Shown: piece by piece, positions 53,106-62,174 of the stretch
Layout of the letters: the number at the start of each line of letters is the position of its first letter
How positions within the stretch are numbered: the first letter of the stretch is position 1
Source of the DNA: Nocardioides ganghwensis
GTDB lineage: Bacteria > Actinomycetota > Actinomycetes > Propionibacteriales > Nocardioidaceae
Direction of reading: 5' to 3'
Length of the DNA stretch: 64,000 nucleotides
NCBI RefSeq assembly: GCF_014779655.1
Contig: NZ_JACXYX010000010.1
Location: 62,001 to 126,000, forward strand
The notes under the pieces: generated by a model
The model's input: only the letters and a program-made list of their open reading frames with translations
What the model was told of the DNA's origin: nothing
The model's database searches: none
Position numbers and translations under genes: made by a program

Positions 53106-54800
53106 GTGACCTCACTCGTCGAGCTGCGCGTCCTCGAAGGCCCGAACCTCTACTTCCCGCGTGCGGCGGTCAAGCTGACCCTCGACGTCTCCACGATCAC
53201 CGAGGCGGGCGAGGAGACGGCGCTGCGGTTCGCCCGGCGCATCGGGCTGCGCACGACGCGGCCGGGAGCCGCGGGCTCGGGCTTCCGCCAGCGGTTCGCG
53301 CTGCGGGCCGTGGAGCGGCTGGTACGCGCCATCGCCGCCGAGGCCGGCACGCGTCGCCTCGCCGTGCGCGTACGCCCCACCGGTGACCCGGACGTGGTCG
53401 TCGTCGCCTTCCCCTGGCGCAACCGCGGCCGCGCGCGGGCGCTCGGCGAGGCGGTCGCGCACGCCCTCGACGCGCTCCCCACGCCCGACGTCGAGGCCGC
53501 CGTCAGTGCCGCCGCCCACGAGGTCGCGGCGGCCCCGAGGGGCGACCGGCCGGCCACGATCACGCCGACCATCCCGGTGGTCGCGGTGACCGGCACCAAC
53601 GGCAAGACGACCACCAGCCGGATGATCGCGCACATCGCGCGCACGAGCGGGCTCGTCGTCGGGTGGTCCAACACCGACGGCATCTACCGCGACGGGGTGC
53701 TCGTCGAGGCCGGCGACTACTCGGGCCCCTCGGGCGCCGGGCGGGCACTCGGGCTCGAGGGCGTGCAGCTCGCGGTCACCGAGACCGCCCGCGGCGGCAT
53801 CCTGCTCAAGGGGATCGGCATCACCCGCAACGACGTGTCGGTCGTGACCAACGTGACCGCCGACCACCTCGGACTGCAGGGCATCGACACCGTCGACCAG
53901 CTCGCCGAGGTGAAGTCCGTCGTCCCGCGCATCACCCGCAAGGACGGCTGGGCGGTGCTCAACGGCGACGACCCGCGCGTGCTCGCGATGCAGGCGGTCA
54001 TCTCCGCACAGCCGTGGATCTTCAGCCGCGACCCCGACTCGCCCGCGGTCCGCGAGGTGCTCAGCCACGGGGGTGGTCGCGCCACGACGGTCATCGACGG
54101 GTGGATCACGGTCCTCGCGCCCGGAGTCGACCCCGACCCGCTCGTCGAGCTCGTCGACGTGCCCATGACGCTCGCGGGGCTGTCGCGGTTCAACATCGAG
54201 AACGCGCTCGCGGCCGCCTCGGCCGCGCTGGCGATAGGGCTGTCCCGCGACGACGTGGTCGCGGGCCTGACCTCGTTCCGCCCCGACGCCGAGCACAACC
54301 CGGGCCGGATGAACTTCTTCTCCCTGCCCGGAGAGGTCAGCGTCGTGATGGACCTGGCGCACAACGAGGCCGGGCTCGAGGCGCTGCTGGAGATCATGTC
54401 GGGCGTACGCCGCCCCGGCGCGCGCCTGCTGCTCGGCCTCGGTGCCGTCGGTGACCGCACCGACGAGCTGATCGGAGCGCTGGGCGAGATCGGGGCCAAG
54501 GGCAGCGACGTGGTCGCCATCGGCCACAAGGAGCGCTACCTCCGCACGCGCACCATGGACGAGGTCGACGTCCTGCTGCGCGCGGGTGCCGCCCGCGTCG
54601 GCGTCACCGACATCGACACCTACCCCACCGAGGTCGCCTGCCTCGCCGCGCTCGTCGACCGTGCGCAGCCCGGCGACGTCGTCGGCCTGATGTGCCACGC
54701 CGAGCGGCAGGAGGCGTACGACTGGATCGCCGCGCACGGCGGAACCCCGGACAGCCCCGAGACCCTGTCGCAGAAGGTGCGCGCGGCGAGCGAGGACTGA
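53106..54800 (+). CDS. Mur ligase-family protein, CphA paralogue without ATP-grasp
   Basis: 564 residues from a GTG. The first 150 residues resemble the N-terminal domain of cyanophycin synthetase (RVLEGPNLYF against RVYRGPNVWS in cphA). Then follows directly a Mur ligase domain: VTGTNGKTTTSRMIAHI near residue 160 and NVTADHLGLQGIDTVDQLAEVK near 250, nearly collinear with the C-terminal half of the cphA product 2.4 kb away. The ATP-grasp domain that adds aspartate is absent. LAHNEAGLEAL near 420 fits the third Mur domain. It may ligate an amino acid to a peptide or polymer; substrate unknown. Confidence 0.8.
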   Translation: MTSLVELRVLEGPNLYFPRAAVKLTLDVSTITEAGEETALRFARRIGLRTTRPGAAGSGFRQRFALRAVERLVRAIAAEAGTRRLAVRVRPTGDPDVVVVAFPWRNRGRARALGEAVAHALDALPTPDVEAAVSAAAHEVAAAPRGDRPATITPTIPVVAVTGTNGKTTTSRMIAHIARTSGLVVGWSNTDGIYRDGVLVEAGDYSGPSGAGRALGLEGVQLAVTETARGGILLKGIGITRNDVSVVTNVTADHLGLQGIDTVDQLAEVKSVVPRITRKDGWAVLNGDDPRVLAMQAVISAQPWIFSRDPDSPAVREVLSHGGGRATTVIDGWITVLAPGVDPDPLVELVDVPMTLAGLSRFNIENALAAASAALAIGLSRDDVVAGLTSFRPDAEHNPGRMNFFSLPGEVSVVMDLAHNEAGLEALLEIMSGVRRPGARLLLGLGAVGDRTDELIGALGEIGAKGSDVVAIGHKERYLRTRTMDEVDVLLRAGAARVGVTDIDTYPTEVACLAALVDRAQPGDVVGLMCHAERQEAYDWIAAHGGTPDSPETLSQKVRAASED

Positions 54801-54843
54801 CGCTCCTGCTCGACCGACAGCCCGGCGAGCGGCGGTGCGAGCG

Positions 54844-55215
54844 TCAGACGTCGCCGGGGTCGACCTGCTCGCCGGGGGCGCCGATGTCGAGGTCGCCCTC
54901 CACGATCATCGCCGTCATGCCGCGGGGCGACCGGGTCTCGTGCACCTCTCCGGGCTCCCACACCGCGGCCTCGCCGGGGCCGAGGCGGCGTACGACCAGC
55001 TCGGCGCCGCTCACCTCCGCCTCCCCGCTCAGCACGACCAGGAGCTGGCGCGCGACGGCCGGGTGACGGCCGATGGTCCCGCCCGGGGCGAGCGTGACCG
55101 CCACCAGGTGCGCGTCGGCGCTGATGCCGAAGGCGCCCACCGAGAAGCCACGGCTGCCGTGGGCCTCGATCGGGCGGTGGGGCAGCCCGGACAGGTCGAG
55201 GACCCTCACGCGCAC
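54844..55215 (-). CDS. Cupin-fold small protein next to cphA
   Basis: 123 residues from a GTG at 55215 (another GTG two codons inward is possible). A single cupin barrel: GGTIGRHPAVARQLLVVLSGEAEV and GEAAVWEPGEVHETRSP supply the two cupin motifs, with His residues at the usual metal positions. Only 19 bp after cphA on the same strand, so probably cotranscribed. It may sense or bind a small ligand in nitrogen storage; no direct evidence. Confidence 0.7.
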   Translation of the reverse strand: MRVRVLDLSGLPHRPIEAHGSRGFSVGAFGISADAHLVAVTLAPGGTIGRHPAVARQLLVVLSGEAEVSGAELVVRRLGPGEAAVWEPGEVHETRSPRGMTAMIVEGDLDIGAPGEQVDPGDV

Positions 55216-55234
55216 ACCCTCGTCCCGGCCGGCC

Positions 55235-58009
55235 TCACGAGTCCGTCGCCGGTGGCGTGTAGTCCGGGTCGGCCGAGGGGGCGTCGGGGTTGGCCCCCGA
55301 GCCCGCCTGGGCGACGTCGGACCAGGCCTCCAGCTCCGCCATGACCTCGGCGTGCTTGTCGACGCACACCACGACGAGGTCGCCGCGGTTGGCGCGGCTC
55401 ATCGCGTGGCGGACGGCCTCGATCTCGTCGAGCACCAGCTCGGACTGCTTGCAGCGCGCGCCCTCGGCCATCGCGGTGCGCACACCGTCGAGCACCAGCT
55501 GGGCCGTCGCGCCGCGCTCGCGGCCGCGCAGGGCGACGTCCTCACGGACGATGCACACGTCGAAGTGCTGGGCCGCGATGTGGCCGAGCTCGACCATGTC
55601 CTGGTCGCGGCGGTCGCCGGCGGTGGCGATGATGCCGATCCGCGAGGGCCGGGCCAGGTCGTGCGAGGACTCCAGCGAGTCACCGACGCGGTCCACGAAG
55701 TCGCCGAGCATCTTCATGCCGGGGGCGTTGTGGCAGTAGTCGACGATGACGTTGACGCCGTTGACCTCGACCTCGTTGAGGCGGCCGGGGGAGAGGTAGT
55801 AGTTGGTCGAGAAGGTCCGCAGGCCCTGGCGGATGTCGTGCAGCGGCGCACCTGCGGCGAAGGCGGCGGCCGCCGCGGCGAGGGCGTTCTGCACGTTCAT
55901 CCGGGCCCGGCCGCTGAAGGTCGCGGGCAGGAGGTGGGTCCAGGCCAGCTGCATCTCGCGGCGGCCGTGCTGGACGACCATCATCTCGCCGCGGTCACTG
56001 GGGTTGAGGACGATCGCCTTGCCGCCGCGTCGGCAGTGGGCGTCGATCATGTCGCGCACCTCGCTGCCGGGCTCCTCCATCGAGAACCACACGACCTGGC
56101 CGGAGCACTTGCGGCGCATCTCGCGCACCAGCGGGTCGTCGGCGTTGAGGACGGCGTGCCCGTCGCGCGGCACAGCCTCGACGATCACGGCCTTGACGTC
56201 GGCGAGCTGCTCGACGGTGTCGATGCCGCGCAGGCCGAGGTGGTCGGGCTGCACGTTGAGGACCACCGCGACGTCGTTGCGCTCGTAACCGAGGCCCTCG
56301 CGGAGGATGCCCCCGCGGGCGACCTCGAAGACGGCGAAGTCGACGCGCGGGTTCTGCAGCACCATCCGCGCGGACCGCGGCCCCGACGCGTCGGCGCGGA
56401 TCAGCAGCCGCTCGTCGATGACCACGCCGTCGGTCGAGGTCATGCCGACCTTGCGGCCCATGCCCTTGAAGATGTGGCTGATCATCCGGCTGGTGGTGGT
56501 CTTGCCGTTGGTGCCGGTCACGGCCACGATCGGGATGCGCGAGGTCGCGCCGGGCGGGAACAGCATGTCGACCACCGGCTTGGCGATGAACTGGGGCTCG
56601 CCGATCGTCGGGTGGGTGTGCATCCGGAAGCCGGGCGCGGCGTTGACCTCGCAGATCGCGCCGCCGGTCTCGCGGACCGGCTGGGTGATGTCGGGACAGA
56701 TGAAGTCGATGCCGGCGATGTCGAGGCCGACCATGCGCGCGGCCTCCTCGGCGATCTCGACGTTCTCCGGGTGGGCCTCGAAGGTGCGGTCGATGGAGAT
56801 GCCGCCCGTCGACATGTTGCCGGTCAGCGCGAGCTTGACCATCTCGCCCTCGGCGGGCACCGAGTCGAGCTTGTGTCCCTGGTCGGCGAGGACCTCGATC
56901 GCCGCCTCGTCGACCTTGATGCGGGTCAGCACCTTCTCGTGCCCGACGCCGCGCCTGGGGTCGGCGTTGGTGAGGTCGACGAGCTCCTCCACCGTGGACG
57001 TGCCGTCGCCGGTGACGGACGCGGGCACGCGCTCGGCGATCGCGACCATCCGGCCGTCGATGATCAGGCAGCGGTAGTCCTTGCCGGTGACGAACGACTC
57101 GACGATGACGTTGCCGCGGCGCGACTGGCCGTGCGCGACCGGGAACGCCGCCCGCACGTCGGCCTCGTCCTGCAGGTCGAGGCAGACGCCGCGGCCGTGG
57201 TTGCCGTCGAGCGGCTTGAGCACGACGGGGTAGCCGATGCGGCGGGCGGCGGCGACGGCCCCGTCCTCCGTGCGGACCGACTCCTGCTTGGGCACCGGCA
57301 GCCCAGCGGCGCCGAGGAGCTTGGTGGTGAGGTCCTTGTCGGAGGCGATGTCGACCGCGATCGAGGAGGTCTCGGAGGTCATCGTGGCCCGGATCCGCTT
57401 GGCGTGGACGCCCTGCCCGAGCTGGACGAGGGAGTACTGGTTGAGCCGGATCCACGGGATGTCCCGCGACACCGCCTCGTCCACGATCGCCTGGGTCGAC
57501 GGGCCGAAGGCGGTGCGCTCGGCGCGACGGATGAAGTCGTCGCGCTCGGTCTCCCAGTCGAAGTCGGGGTCGCCCTCGACGAGGTGGTTGACCAGGCGTA
57601 CGGCGAGGCGGCCGGCCGTGAGGCCGACGTTCTCCTCGATGTAGCCGTAGATGATGTTGTAGCGGCCGGGCTGTCCCTTGACCTGGCGGGTCTTGCCTCG
57701 GCGGATGTCGTGGCCGACGAGCTGCTGCAGGGCGAGGGCGACGTGCTCGGCGACGTGGCCGAGCCAGGTGCCCTCGTTGAGCCGCTCGAGGAAGCCGCCG
57801 CGGCGTCCGCGCGAGCAGGAGTGCTCACGCAGGCCGGGCAGCATCGCGACGAGGTCGTCGGTGAAGCCGGGGATGGTGTTGGTCGGGAACTGCTCGAGCG
57901 AGCCCAGGTCGACCACGAGGTGGATCGACTTGTCGTAGGACCAGACGTTGGGGCCGCGGTAGACCCGGGTCTCGACGATCTCCAGGTCGGGGGTGGGCCG
58001 CTCGCTCAT
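55235..58009 (-). CDS. cphA: Cyanophycin synthetase
   Basis: 924 residues from the ATG at 58009, which overlaps the cphB stop. Polymerises aspartate and arginine into cyanophycin. N-terminal domain: RGPNVWSYDK, CSRGRRGGFLERLNEGTW and GHVAEHVAL (HxxEH). ATP-grasp domain about 225-480: DKDLTTKLL, PVVLKPLDGNHGRGV, ICEVNAAPGFRMH. Mur ligase domain from about 490: VTGTNGKTTTSRM, NVQPDHLGLRGIDTVEQLADVK, VDYCHNAPGM. Length is usual for CphA1. Located with cyanophycinase, giving both synthesis and breakdown. Confidence 0.95.
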   Translation of the reverse strand: MSERPTPDLEIVETRVYRGPNVWSYDKSIHLVVDLGSLEQFPTNTIPGFTDDLVAMLPGLREHSCSRGRRGGFLERLNEGTWLGHVAEHVALALQQLVGHDIRRGKTRQVKGQPGRYNIIYGYIEENVGLTAGRLAVRLVNHLVEGDPDFDWETERDDFIRRAERTAFGPSTQAIVDEAVSRDIPWIRLNQYSLVQLGQGVHAKRIRATMTSETSSIAVDIASDKDLTTKLLGAAGLPVPKQESVRTEDGAVAAARRIGYPVVLKPLDGNHGRGVCLDLQDEADVRAAFPVAHGQSRRGNVIVESFVTGKDYRCLIIDGRMVAIAERVPASVTGDGTSTVEELVDLTNADPRRGVGHEKVLTRIKVDEAAIEVLADQGHKLDSVPAEGEMVKLALTGNMSTGGISIDRTFEAHPENVEIAEEAARMVGLDIAGIDFICPDITQPVRETGGAICEVNAAPGFRMHTHPTIGEPQFIAKPVVDMLFPPGATSRIPIVAVTGTNGKTTTSRMISHIFKGMGRKVGMTSTDGVVIDERLLIRADASGPRSARMVLQNPRVDFAVFEVARGGILREGLGYERNDVAVVLNVQPDHLGLRGIDTVEQLADVKAVIVEAVPRDGHAVLNADDPLVREMRRKCSGQVVWFSMEEPGSEVRDMIDAHCRRGGKAIVLNPSDRGEMMVVQHGRREMQLAWTHLLPATFSGRARMNVQNALAAAAAAFAAGAPLHDIRQGLRTFSTNYYLSPGRLNEVEVNGVNVIVDYCHNAPGMKMLGDFVDRVGDSLESSHDLARPSRIGIIATAGDRRDQDMVELGHIAAQHFDVCIVREDVALRGRERGATAQLVLDGVRTAMAEGARCKQSELVLDEIEAVRHAMSRANRGDLVVVCVDKHAEVMAELEAWSDVAQAGSGANPDAPSADPDYTPPATDS

Positions 58010-58986
58010 CGATGATCTCCCTGGGTCGGGTCGGGGGTCTGGCGGGTGGTCGTACGGCGCAGCTTGAGGCGTCGCCGGATCGCGGCCGGGGTCGCGTCGG
58101 CAGCGGCGATGTCGCGGGCCAGCTGGCGCAGGTCGCGGGTCGCCTCGGCGAGCTCGTCGGCGTCCTCGGGCTCGACCACCGGCTCCTGGGGCACGAGGGC
58201 ACGGGTGGACAGGTTGAACACGGTGCCCTCGGGCAGCGTGTGGAACACGACGCCGCTGGCCAGCAGGGGCGAGGAGCGGGTGGCCTCGTAGGCGTTGGAG
58301 ACCATCCGGGCGCCGTCGAAGATCGTCACGGCCCCCTTGCCCATGACCCGCATCACCAGGTCGCCGTCGACGTCCTCGACGAGGCCGCAGGTGTCCTCGT
58401 CGACGCCGATGCCGAGCAGCTGGGGGCTCTGGGCCACGATCATCAGGAGCCGGCCGTAGCGGTTGCGCTGGTCGAAGTGCTGGTCGATCACCGCCGTGTC
58501 CACCAGGCCGAGGCCGGCGGCCACCTGGGTCATCCGCTGCTTCGGCGTGGCTCCGCCCACGCCGAAGGCCACCATGTGCGAGGACTGGATGCTGGCGCCG
58601 GCCGAGGTGCCCGCGACGACCGCGCCGCGGTCGTGGGCGCGCCTGATCGCCTCGCCCACCGGGGTGCCGCACACGATCGCGGAGAGCTTGAGCTGGTTGC
58701 CGCCGGTCATGAACACGCCGGTCGCCTCGTCGAGGGCCTTCACCAGTGCGGGGTCGTGGGCCTGCTCGCGGGACTCGGGGCGTACGGAGTCGACGCGGGC
58801 CGCACCGAACTTGGTGAACAGCGCGTCGTAGACGTCGACCACCTCACGACCGAGCGAGGACGCGGTCGGGATCACCGCGATGCGGGCGTCACGGCCCCCG
58901 CTCAGGGCCACGAAGTGCTTGAGGATGGTCGGCTTGCGCAGCTTGTCCTCGGCGCCACCGATGATCATGAGTGGTCCCTTGGGCAT
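58006..58986 (-). CDS. cphB: Cyanophycinase
   Basis: 326 residues. Serine exopeptidase that cuts cyanophycin to beta-Asp-Arg dipeptides. The nucleophile elbow VVAGTSAGASIQS near residue 125, the early GGAEDKLR loop, TGGNQLKLS near 93 and DQHFDQRNRYGRL near 170 are conserved. The C-terminal 50 residues are charged and Arg-rich, longer than in cyanobacterial enzymes. First gene of the minus-strand unit cphB-cphA-cupin, with a -10 box 7 nt before its ATG. Confidence 0.93.
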   Translation of the reverse strand: MPKGPLMIIGGAEDKLRKPTILKHFVALSGGRDARIAVIPTASSLGREVVDVYDALFTKFGAARVDSVRPESREQAHDPALVKALDEATGVFMTGGNQLKLSAIVCGTPVGEAIRRAHDRGAVVAGTSAGASIQSSHMVAFGVGGATPKQRMTQVAAGLGLVDTAVIDQHFDQRNRYGRLLMIVAQSPQLLGIGVDEDTCGLVEDVDGDLVMRVMGKGAVTIFDGARMVSNAYEATRSSPLLASGVVFHTLPEGTVFNLSTRALVPQEPVVEPEDADELAEATRDLRQLARDIAAADATPAAIRRRLKLRRTTTRQTPDPTQGDHR

Positions 58987-58993
58987 GACAGGC

Positions 58994-58999
58994 AGGCTA
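58994..58999 (-). promoter_or_regulatory. -10 box TAGCCT, 7 nt before the cphB start
   Basis: On the minus strand TAGCCT, 7 nt, ATG at 58986: leaderless arrangement and probable promoter of the cyanophycin operon. Confidence 0.5.
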
Positions 59000-59053
59000 G
59001 CGGCTGGAAGGCTGGGCCCGAGCACGAGTGGGGCAGGACTGGGGAGGGACGCC

Positions 59054-59575
59054 GTGGAACGCGTGTCGAGACGGCTGGTCGTGATGCGACATGCCAGGGC
59101 CGAGCACAGTGCGCCCACCGACCACGTCCGCGCACTGGCGGACCGGGGTCGCAGCGACGCGGAGGCCGCGGGTCGCCGGCTGCGCGAGCACGGCCTGGCG
59201 CCCGACGCGGTGCTCGTCTCCGATGCGCTGCGCACCCGTCAGACCTGGGAGCACGTCGCCCTGGGCGCAGGCTGGGACGAGGACCTCGCCGACTTCTCGG
59301 AGGCGCTCTACGCCGCCGGCACCGACTCCGCGTTCGACCTCCTCCGCGAGACCGACGCCTCCGTCCGGACGCTGGTCGTCATCGGCCACAACCCGACGAT
59401 GGCCTCGCTGGCCGAGCTCGTCGACGACGGTGAGGGCGACGCGGCGGCGACCACCGGCATGCTCACGCGCGGGTTCCCCACCGCGGCGGTGGCGGTGTTC
59501 ACGGTCGAGTGCGTGTGGGCGGACCTCGGTCCGGGACGGGCGCGGCTCGACGCCTTCCACCTCGGCGACGCGTGA
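59054..59575 (+). CDS. SixA-type histidine phosphatase
   Basis: 173 residues from a GTG at 59054 (a GTG at 59063 is an alternative). Histidine phosphatase fold: VVMRHARAEH near residue 9 with the nucleophilic His, SDALRTRQTWEH near 56 and VVIGHNPTM near 110 with the second His. SixA proteins dephosphorylate phosphohistidine on proteins; target here unknown. Its stop overlaps the start of the methyltransferase gene (GTGA). Confidence 0.85.
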   Translation: MERVSRRLVVMRHARAEHSAPTDHVRALADRGRSDAEAAGRRLREHGLAPDAVLVSDALRTRQTWEHVALGAGWDEDLADFSEALYAAGTDSAFDLLRETDASVRTLVVIGHNPTMASLAELVDDGEGDAAATTGMLTRGFPTAAVAVFTVECVWADLGPGRARLDAFHLGDA

Positions 59576-60348
59576 CGCACGCCCAGGTGGTCGCGCGGCT
59601 CCGCGCGGCCGGGTGCGTGTGGGCCGAGGCAGAGGCCGAGCTGCTGCTGGAGGCCGCCGGCGGTGCGGCCGGGCTCGAGTCGCTCGTCGCCCGACGCGTC
59701 GCAGGGGAGCCCCTCGAGCTCGTGCTCGGGTGGGTCGGCTTCCTGGGGCGGCGGCTCCGGGTGGCCCCCGGAGTCTTCGTCCCGCGCCGGCGCACCGAGC
59801 TGCTGGCCCGTACGGCGCTCGCCGAGGCAGCGGCCAGGTCCCGGCCGGGTGACGCCGGACGAGTGGTGGTCGTCGAGATGTGCTGCGGTGTGGCGCCGGT
59901 CGCGGCCTGCCTGCCGGACGCCGTCGAGGCGCACGCCGCCGACGTCAGCGCGGTCGCCCTCGACTGCGCACGCGCCAACGCGCCCCGGGCCGCCGTGCAC
60001 GAGGGTGACCTCTACGACGCGCTGCCGCGCGGGCTCCGGGGCCGGGTCGAGGTGCTGGCCGCCAACGCGCCGTACGTCCCGACGGGCCGCGTCGCCGACA
60101 TGCCGCCGGAGGCCCGCGACCACGAGCCCCTCGTGTCGCTCGATGGCGGCGTGGACGGCGTCGACGTGCATCGTCGCCTCGCCGCGGCCGCGTCCGGGTG
60201 GTTGGCGCCCGGGGGAGTGCTGGTCGTGGAGACCGGTCGGTCCCAGGTGGGCCTGACGTCGGCGGCGATGGAGGCGGCCGGCCTGACGACGCGGGTCGTC
60301 GAGGACCCGGCGATCGGTGGGTGCGTGGCCGTCGGGGTCAGGTCGTGA
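59572..60348 (+). CDS. PrmC/HemK-like putative N5-glutamine methyltransferase
   Basis: 258 residues from a GTG. N-terminal helical domain, then VPRRRTELLAR and a Rossmann-like SAM site (VVEMCCGVAPVAACL near 100), and the catalytic motif NAPYVPTG near 165 in place of the NPPY of true PrmC. This NAPY form is known in a PrmC-related actinobacterial group whose target is not established. The glycine-rich DxGxG loop is also altered (CCGVAPV). The 3' end overlaps serB, on the other strand, by 11 bp. Confidence 0.75.
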   Translation: MTHAQVVARLRAAGCVWAEAEAELLLEAAGGAAGLESLVARRVAGEPLELVLGWVGFLGRRLRVAPGVFVPRRRTELLARTALAEAAARSRPGDAGRVVVVEMCCGVAPVAACLPDAVEAHAADVSAVALDCARANAPRAAVHEGDLYDALPRGLRGRVEVLAANAPYVPTGRVADMPPEARDHEPLVSLDGGVDGVDVHRRLAAAASGWLAPGGVLVVETGRSQVGLTSAAMEAAGLTTRVVEDPAIGGCVAVGVRS

Positions 60349-61555
60349 GGGGCGGGGCGGGCGTGACGATGCCGACGGCGGCGTCGGCCTCCTCGATCTG
60401 CTCGCGGGAGATGCCGAGCAGGTAGAGGATCGCGTCGAGGTAGGGAACGTTGACGGAGGTGTCCGCGGCGTCGCGCACCATCGGCTTGGCGTTGTAGGCG
60501 ATGCCGAGCCCCGCCGCGTTGAGCATGTCGAGGTCGTTGGCGCCGTCACCGATGGCGATCACGGCGTCGACCGGCACGCCGACCTCCGCGGCGAACTCGC
60601 GCAGCGCCGTCGCCTTGCCGGCGCGGTCCACGACGTCGCCGACGATCCGGCCGGTCAGCCGGCCGTCGACCACCTCGAGCTCGTTGGCGCGCGAGAAGTG
60701 GATGCCGAGGTCGGCGGCGAGCCGGTCGGTGATCTGGGTGAAGCCGCCCGAGACGATCGCGAACCGGTAGCCCAGGCGGCGCAGCGTGCGCACCATGGTG
60801 CGGGCGCCGGGCGCCAGGACGATGGAGTCGTAGACCTCCTCGAGCGCCGACTCGGGGACGCCCTCGAGCAGGGCGACCCGCTCGCGCAGCGACGCCTCGA
60901 AGTCGAGCTCGCCGCGCATCGCCGCCTCGGTCACCCGGGCGACCTCGGCCTCCTGGCCGGCGTGGGCGGCGAGCATCTCGATCACCTCGCCCTGGATGAG
61001 CGTGGAGTCGACGTCCATCACGATCAGGCGGATGCCGCGCCGGTGCAGGGAGTCGCGCTGGACGGCGAGGTCGATGCCCTGCTTGACCGCCTCGACGGCG
61101 AGCAGCGGGCGCAACGTGTCCGCCGGTGCTCCCGAGACGTGCAGCTCGATGGCGGTGACGGGGTAGCGCGCCATCCGCTCGATCTTGTCGATGTTGGCCC
61201 CGGAGTCGGCGATCCGTCCGGCGATGGCCGACATCGCGGACGCCTTGAGCGGGTTGCCGATGATGGTGATGTGCGACCGGTCGCCCTGCCTGCTGCGGTT
61301 GTCGCCGGCGCCGCGCTCGACCTCGACGTTCATGTCGAGGTCGGCGGCGGTGCGCTCGATGACGTCGCGCAGCTTCTTCCAGTCGCGGGGCGCCGTCACG
61401 AGGATGCCCAGCACCAGGCGGCGCCGCAGCACGATCTGCTCGATGTCGACGACCTCGACCCCGGCGCCCGAGAGCGCCGCGAAGATCGCTGAGGTGACGC
61501 CCGGCCGGTCCTTGCCCGTGAGGGTGACCAGGAGAGTCTTCGGCTCGTCTTCCAT
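60338..61555 (-). CDS. serB: Phosphoserine phosphatase with ACT domains
   Basis: 405 residues from the ATG at 61555. Residues about 5-165 form two ACT-type regulatory domains (LLVTLTGKDRPGVTSAIF; HITIIGNPLKASAMSAIA), the second followed by the HAD phosphatase domain: MDVDSTLIQGEVIEML near 181 with the nucleophilic Asp, FAIVSGGFTQITD near 270 and AIGDGANDLDML near 345. Last step of serine synthesis, with likely feedback by an amino acid through the ACT domains. A -10-like TAGCCT lies 9 nt upstream. Confidence 0.95.
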   Translation of the reverse strand: MEDEPKTLLVTLTGKDRPGVTSAIFAALSGAGVEVVDIEQIVLRRRLVLGILVTAPRDWKKLRDVIERTAADLDMNVEVERGAGDNRSRQGDRSHITIIGNPLKASAMSAIAGRIADSGANIDKIERMARYPVTAIELHVSGAPADTLRPLLAVEAVKQGIDLAVQRDSLHRRGIRLIVMDVDSTLIQGEVIEMLAAHAGQEAEVARVTEAAMRGELDFEASLRERVALLEGVPESALEEVYDSIVLAPGARTMVRTLRRLGYRFAIVSGGFTQITDRLAADLGIHFSRANELEVVDGRLTGRIVGDVVDRAGKATALREFAAEVGVPVDAVIAIGDGANDLDMLNAAGLGIAYNAKPMVRDAADTSVNVPYLDAILYLLGISREQIEEADAAVGIVTPAPPLTT

Positions 61556-61721
61556 GGTGGAGGAAGGCTAGCCCCGCACGTCACCGCCGGGTGCCCGGGT
61601 CCGCGCCTCGGGCGGGCGGTAGCCCTCCGGCCGGGGTGCTGGTCCCGCGTCGCCGGATGCCCTACGGTGCTGCCGCTGGCGGTCCGGCCCACGGAACCGC
61701 CCATACACAGGGGGTAATCCA

Positions 61722-62168
61722 TTGGACTTCATGACCGCAGTCCGCACGTGTCTGTCCAAGTACGTCGACTTCTCCGGACGCGCGCGTCGCTCCGAGTACT
61801 GGTACTTCGCCCTGTTCTCGTTCCTGGTCGGCATCGCCACCAACATCATCGACACCGTCATCGGCACCGACTACGACGGCGCCACGAGCGGCGGCCTGGT
61901 CAACACCGTGGTCAGCCTGGCCCTGTTCCTGCCGAGCCTCGCGGTCGGCGTACGTCGCCTCCACGACATCGACCGCAGCGGCTGGTGGATCCTGATCGGC
62001 ATCATCCCGATCATCGGCTGGATCCTGATCATCGTGTGGTTCTGCACCGACTCCAAGGCCGACAACAAGTACGGCCCCAACCCCAAGACGGGGCCGGCCG
62101 GCTACGAGGGTGGTTACCCGCCGCCTCCCCCGGCCGCGCCCTACGGCAGCGGCCAGTACGGCGGCTGA
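61722..62168 (+). CDS. DUF805 membrane protein
   Basis: 148 residues; the TTG at 61722 is preferred because family members begin M-x-F-x-x-A, with an ATG at 61731 as the alternative. CLSKYVDFSGRARRSEYWYF is the family signature, followed by three or four membrane helices and the loop VGVRRLHDIDRSGWWILIG. The C-terminus is a cytosolic Pro/Gly/Tyr-rich tail. Function unknown. A GGGGG run supplies the ribosome site and TACGGT near 61662 may be the -10. Confidence 0.85.
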   Translation: MDFMTAVRTCLSKYVDFSGRARRSEYWYFALFSFLVGIATNIIDTVIGTDYDGATSGGLVNTVVSLALFLPSLAVGVRRLHDIDRSGWWILIGIIPIIGWILIIVWFCTDSKADNKYGPNPKTGPAGYEGGYPPPPPAAPYGSGQYGG

Positions 62169-62174
62169 GCCCTC

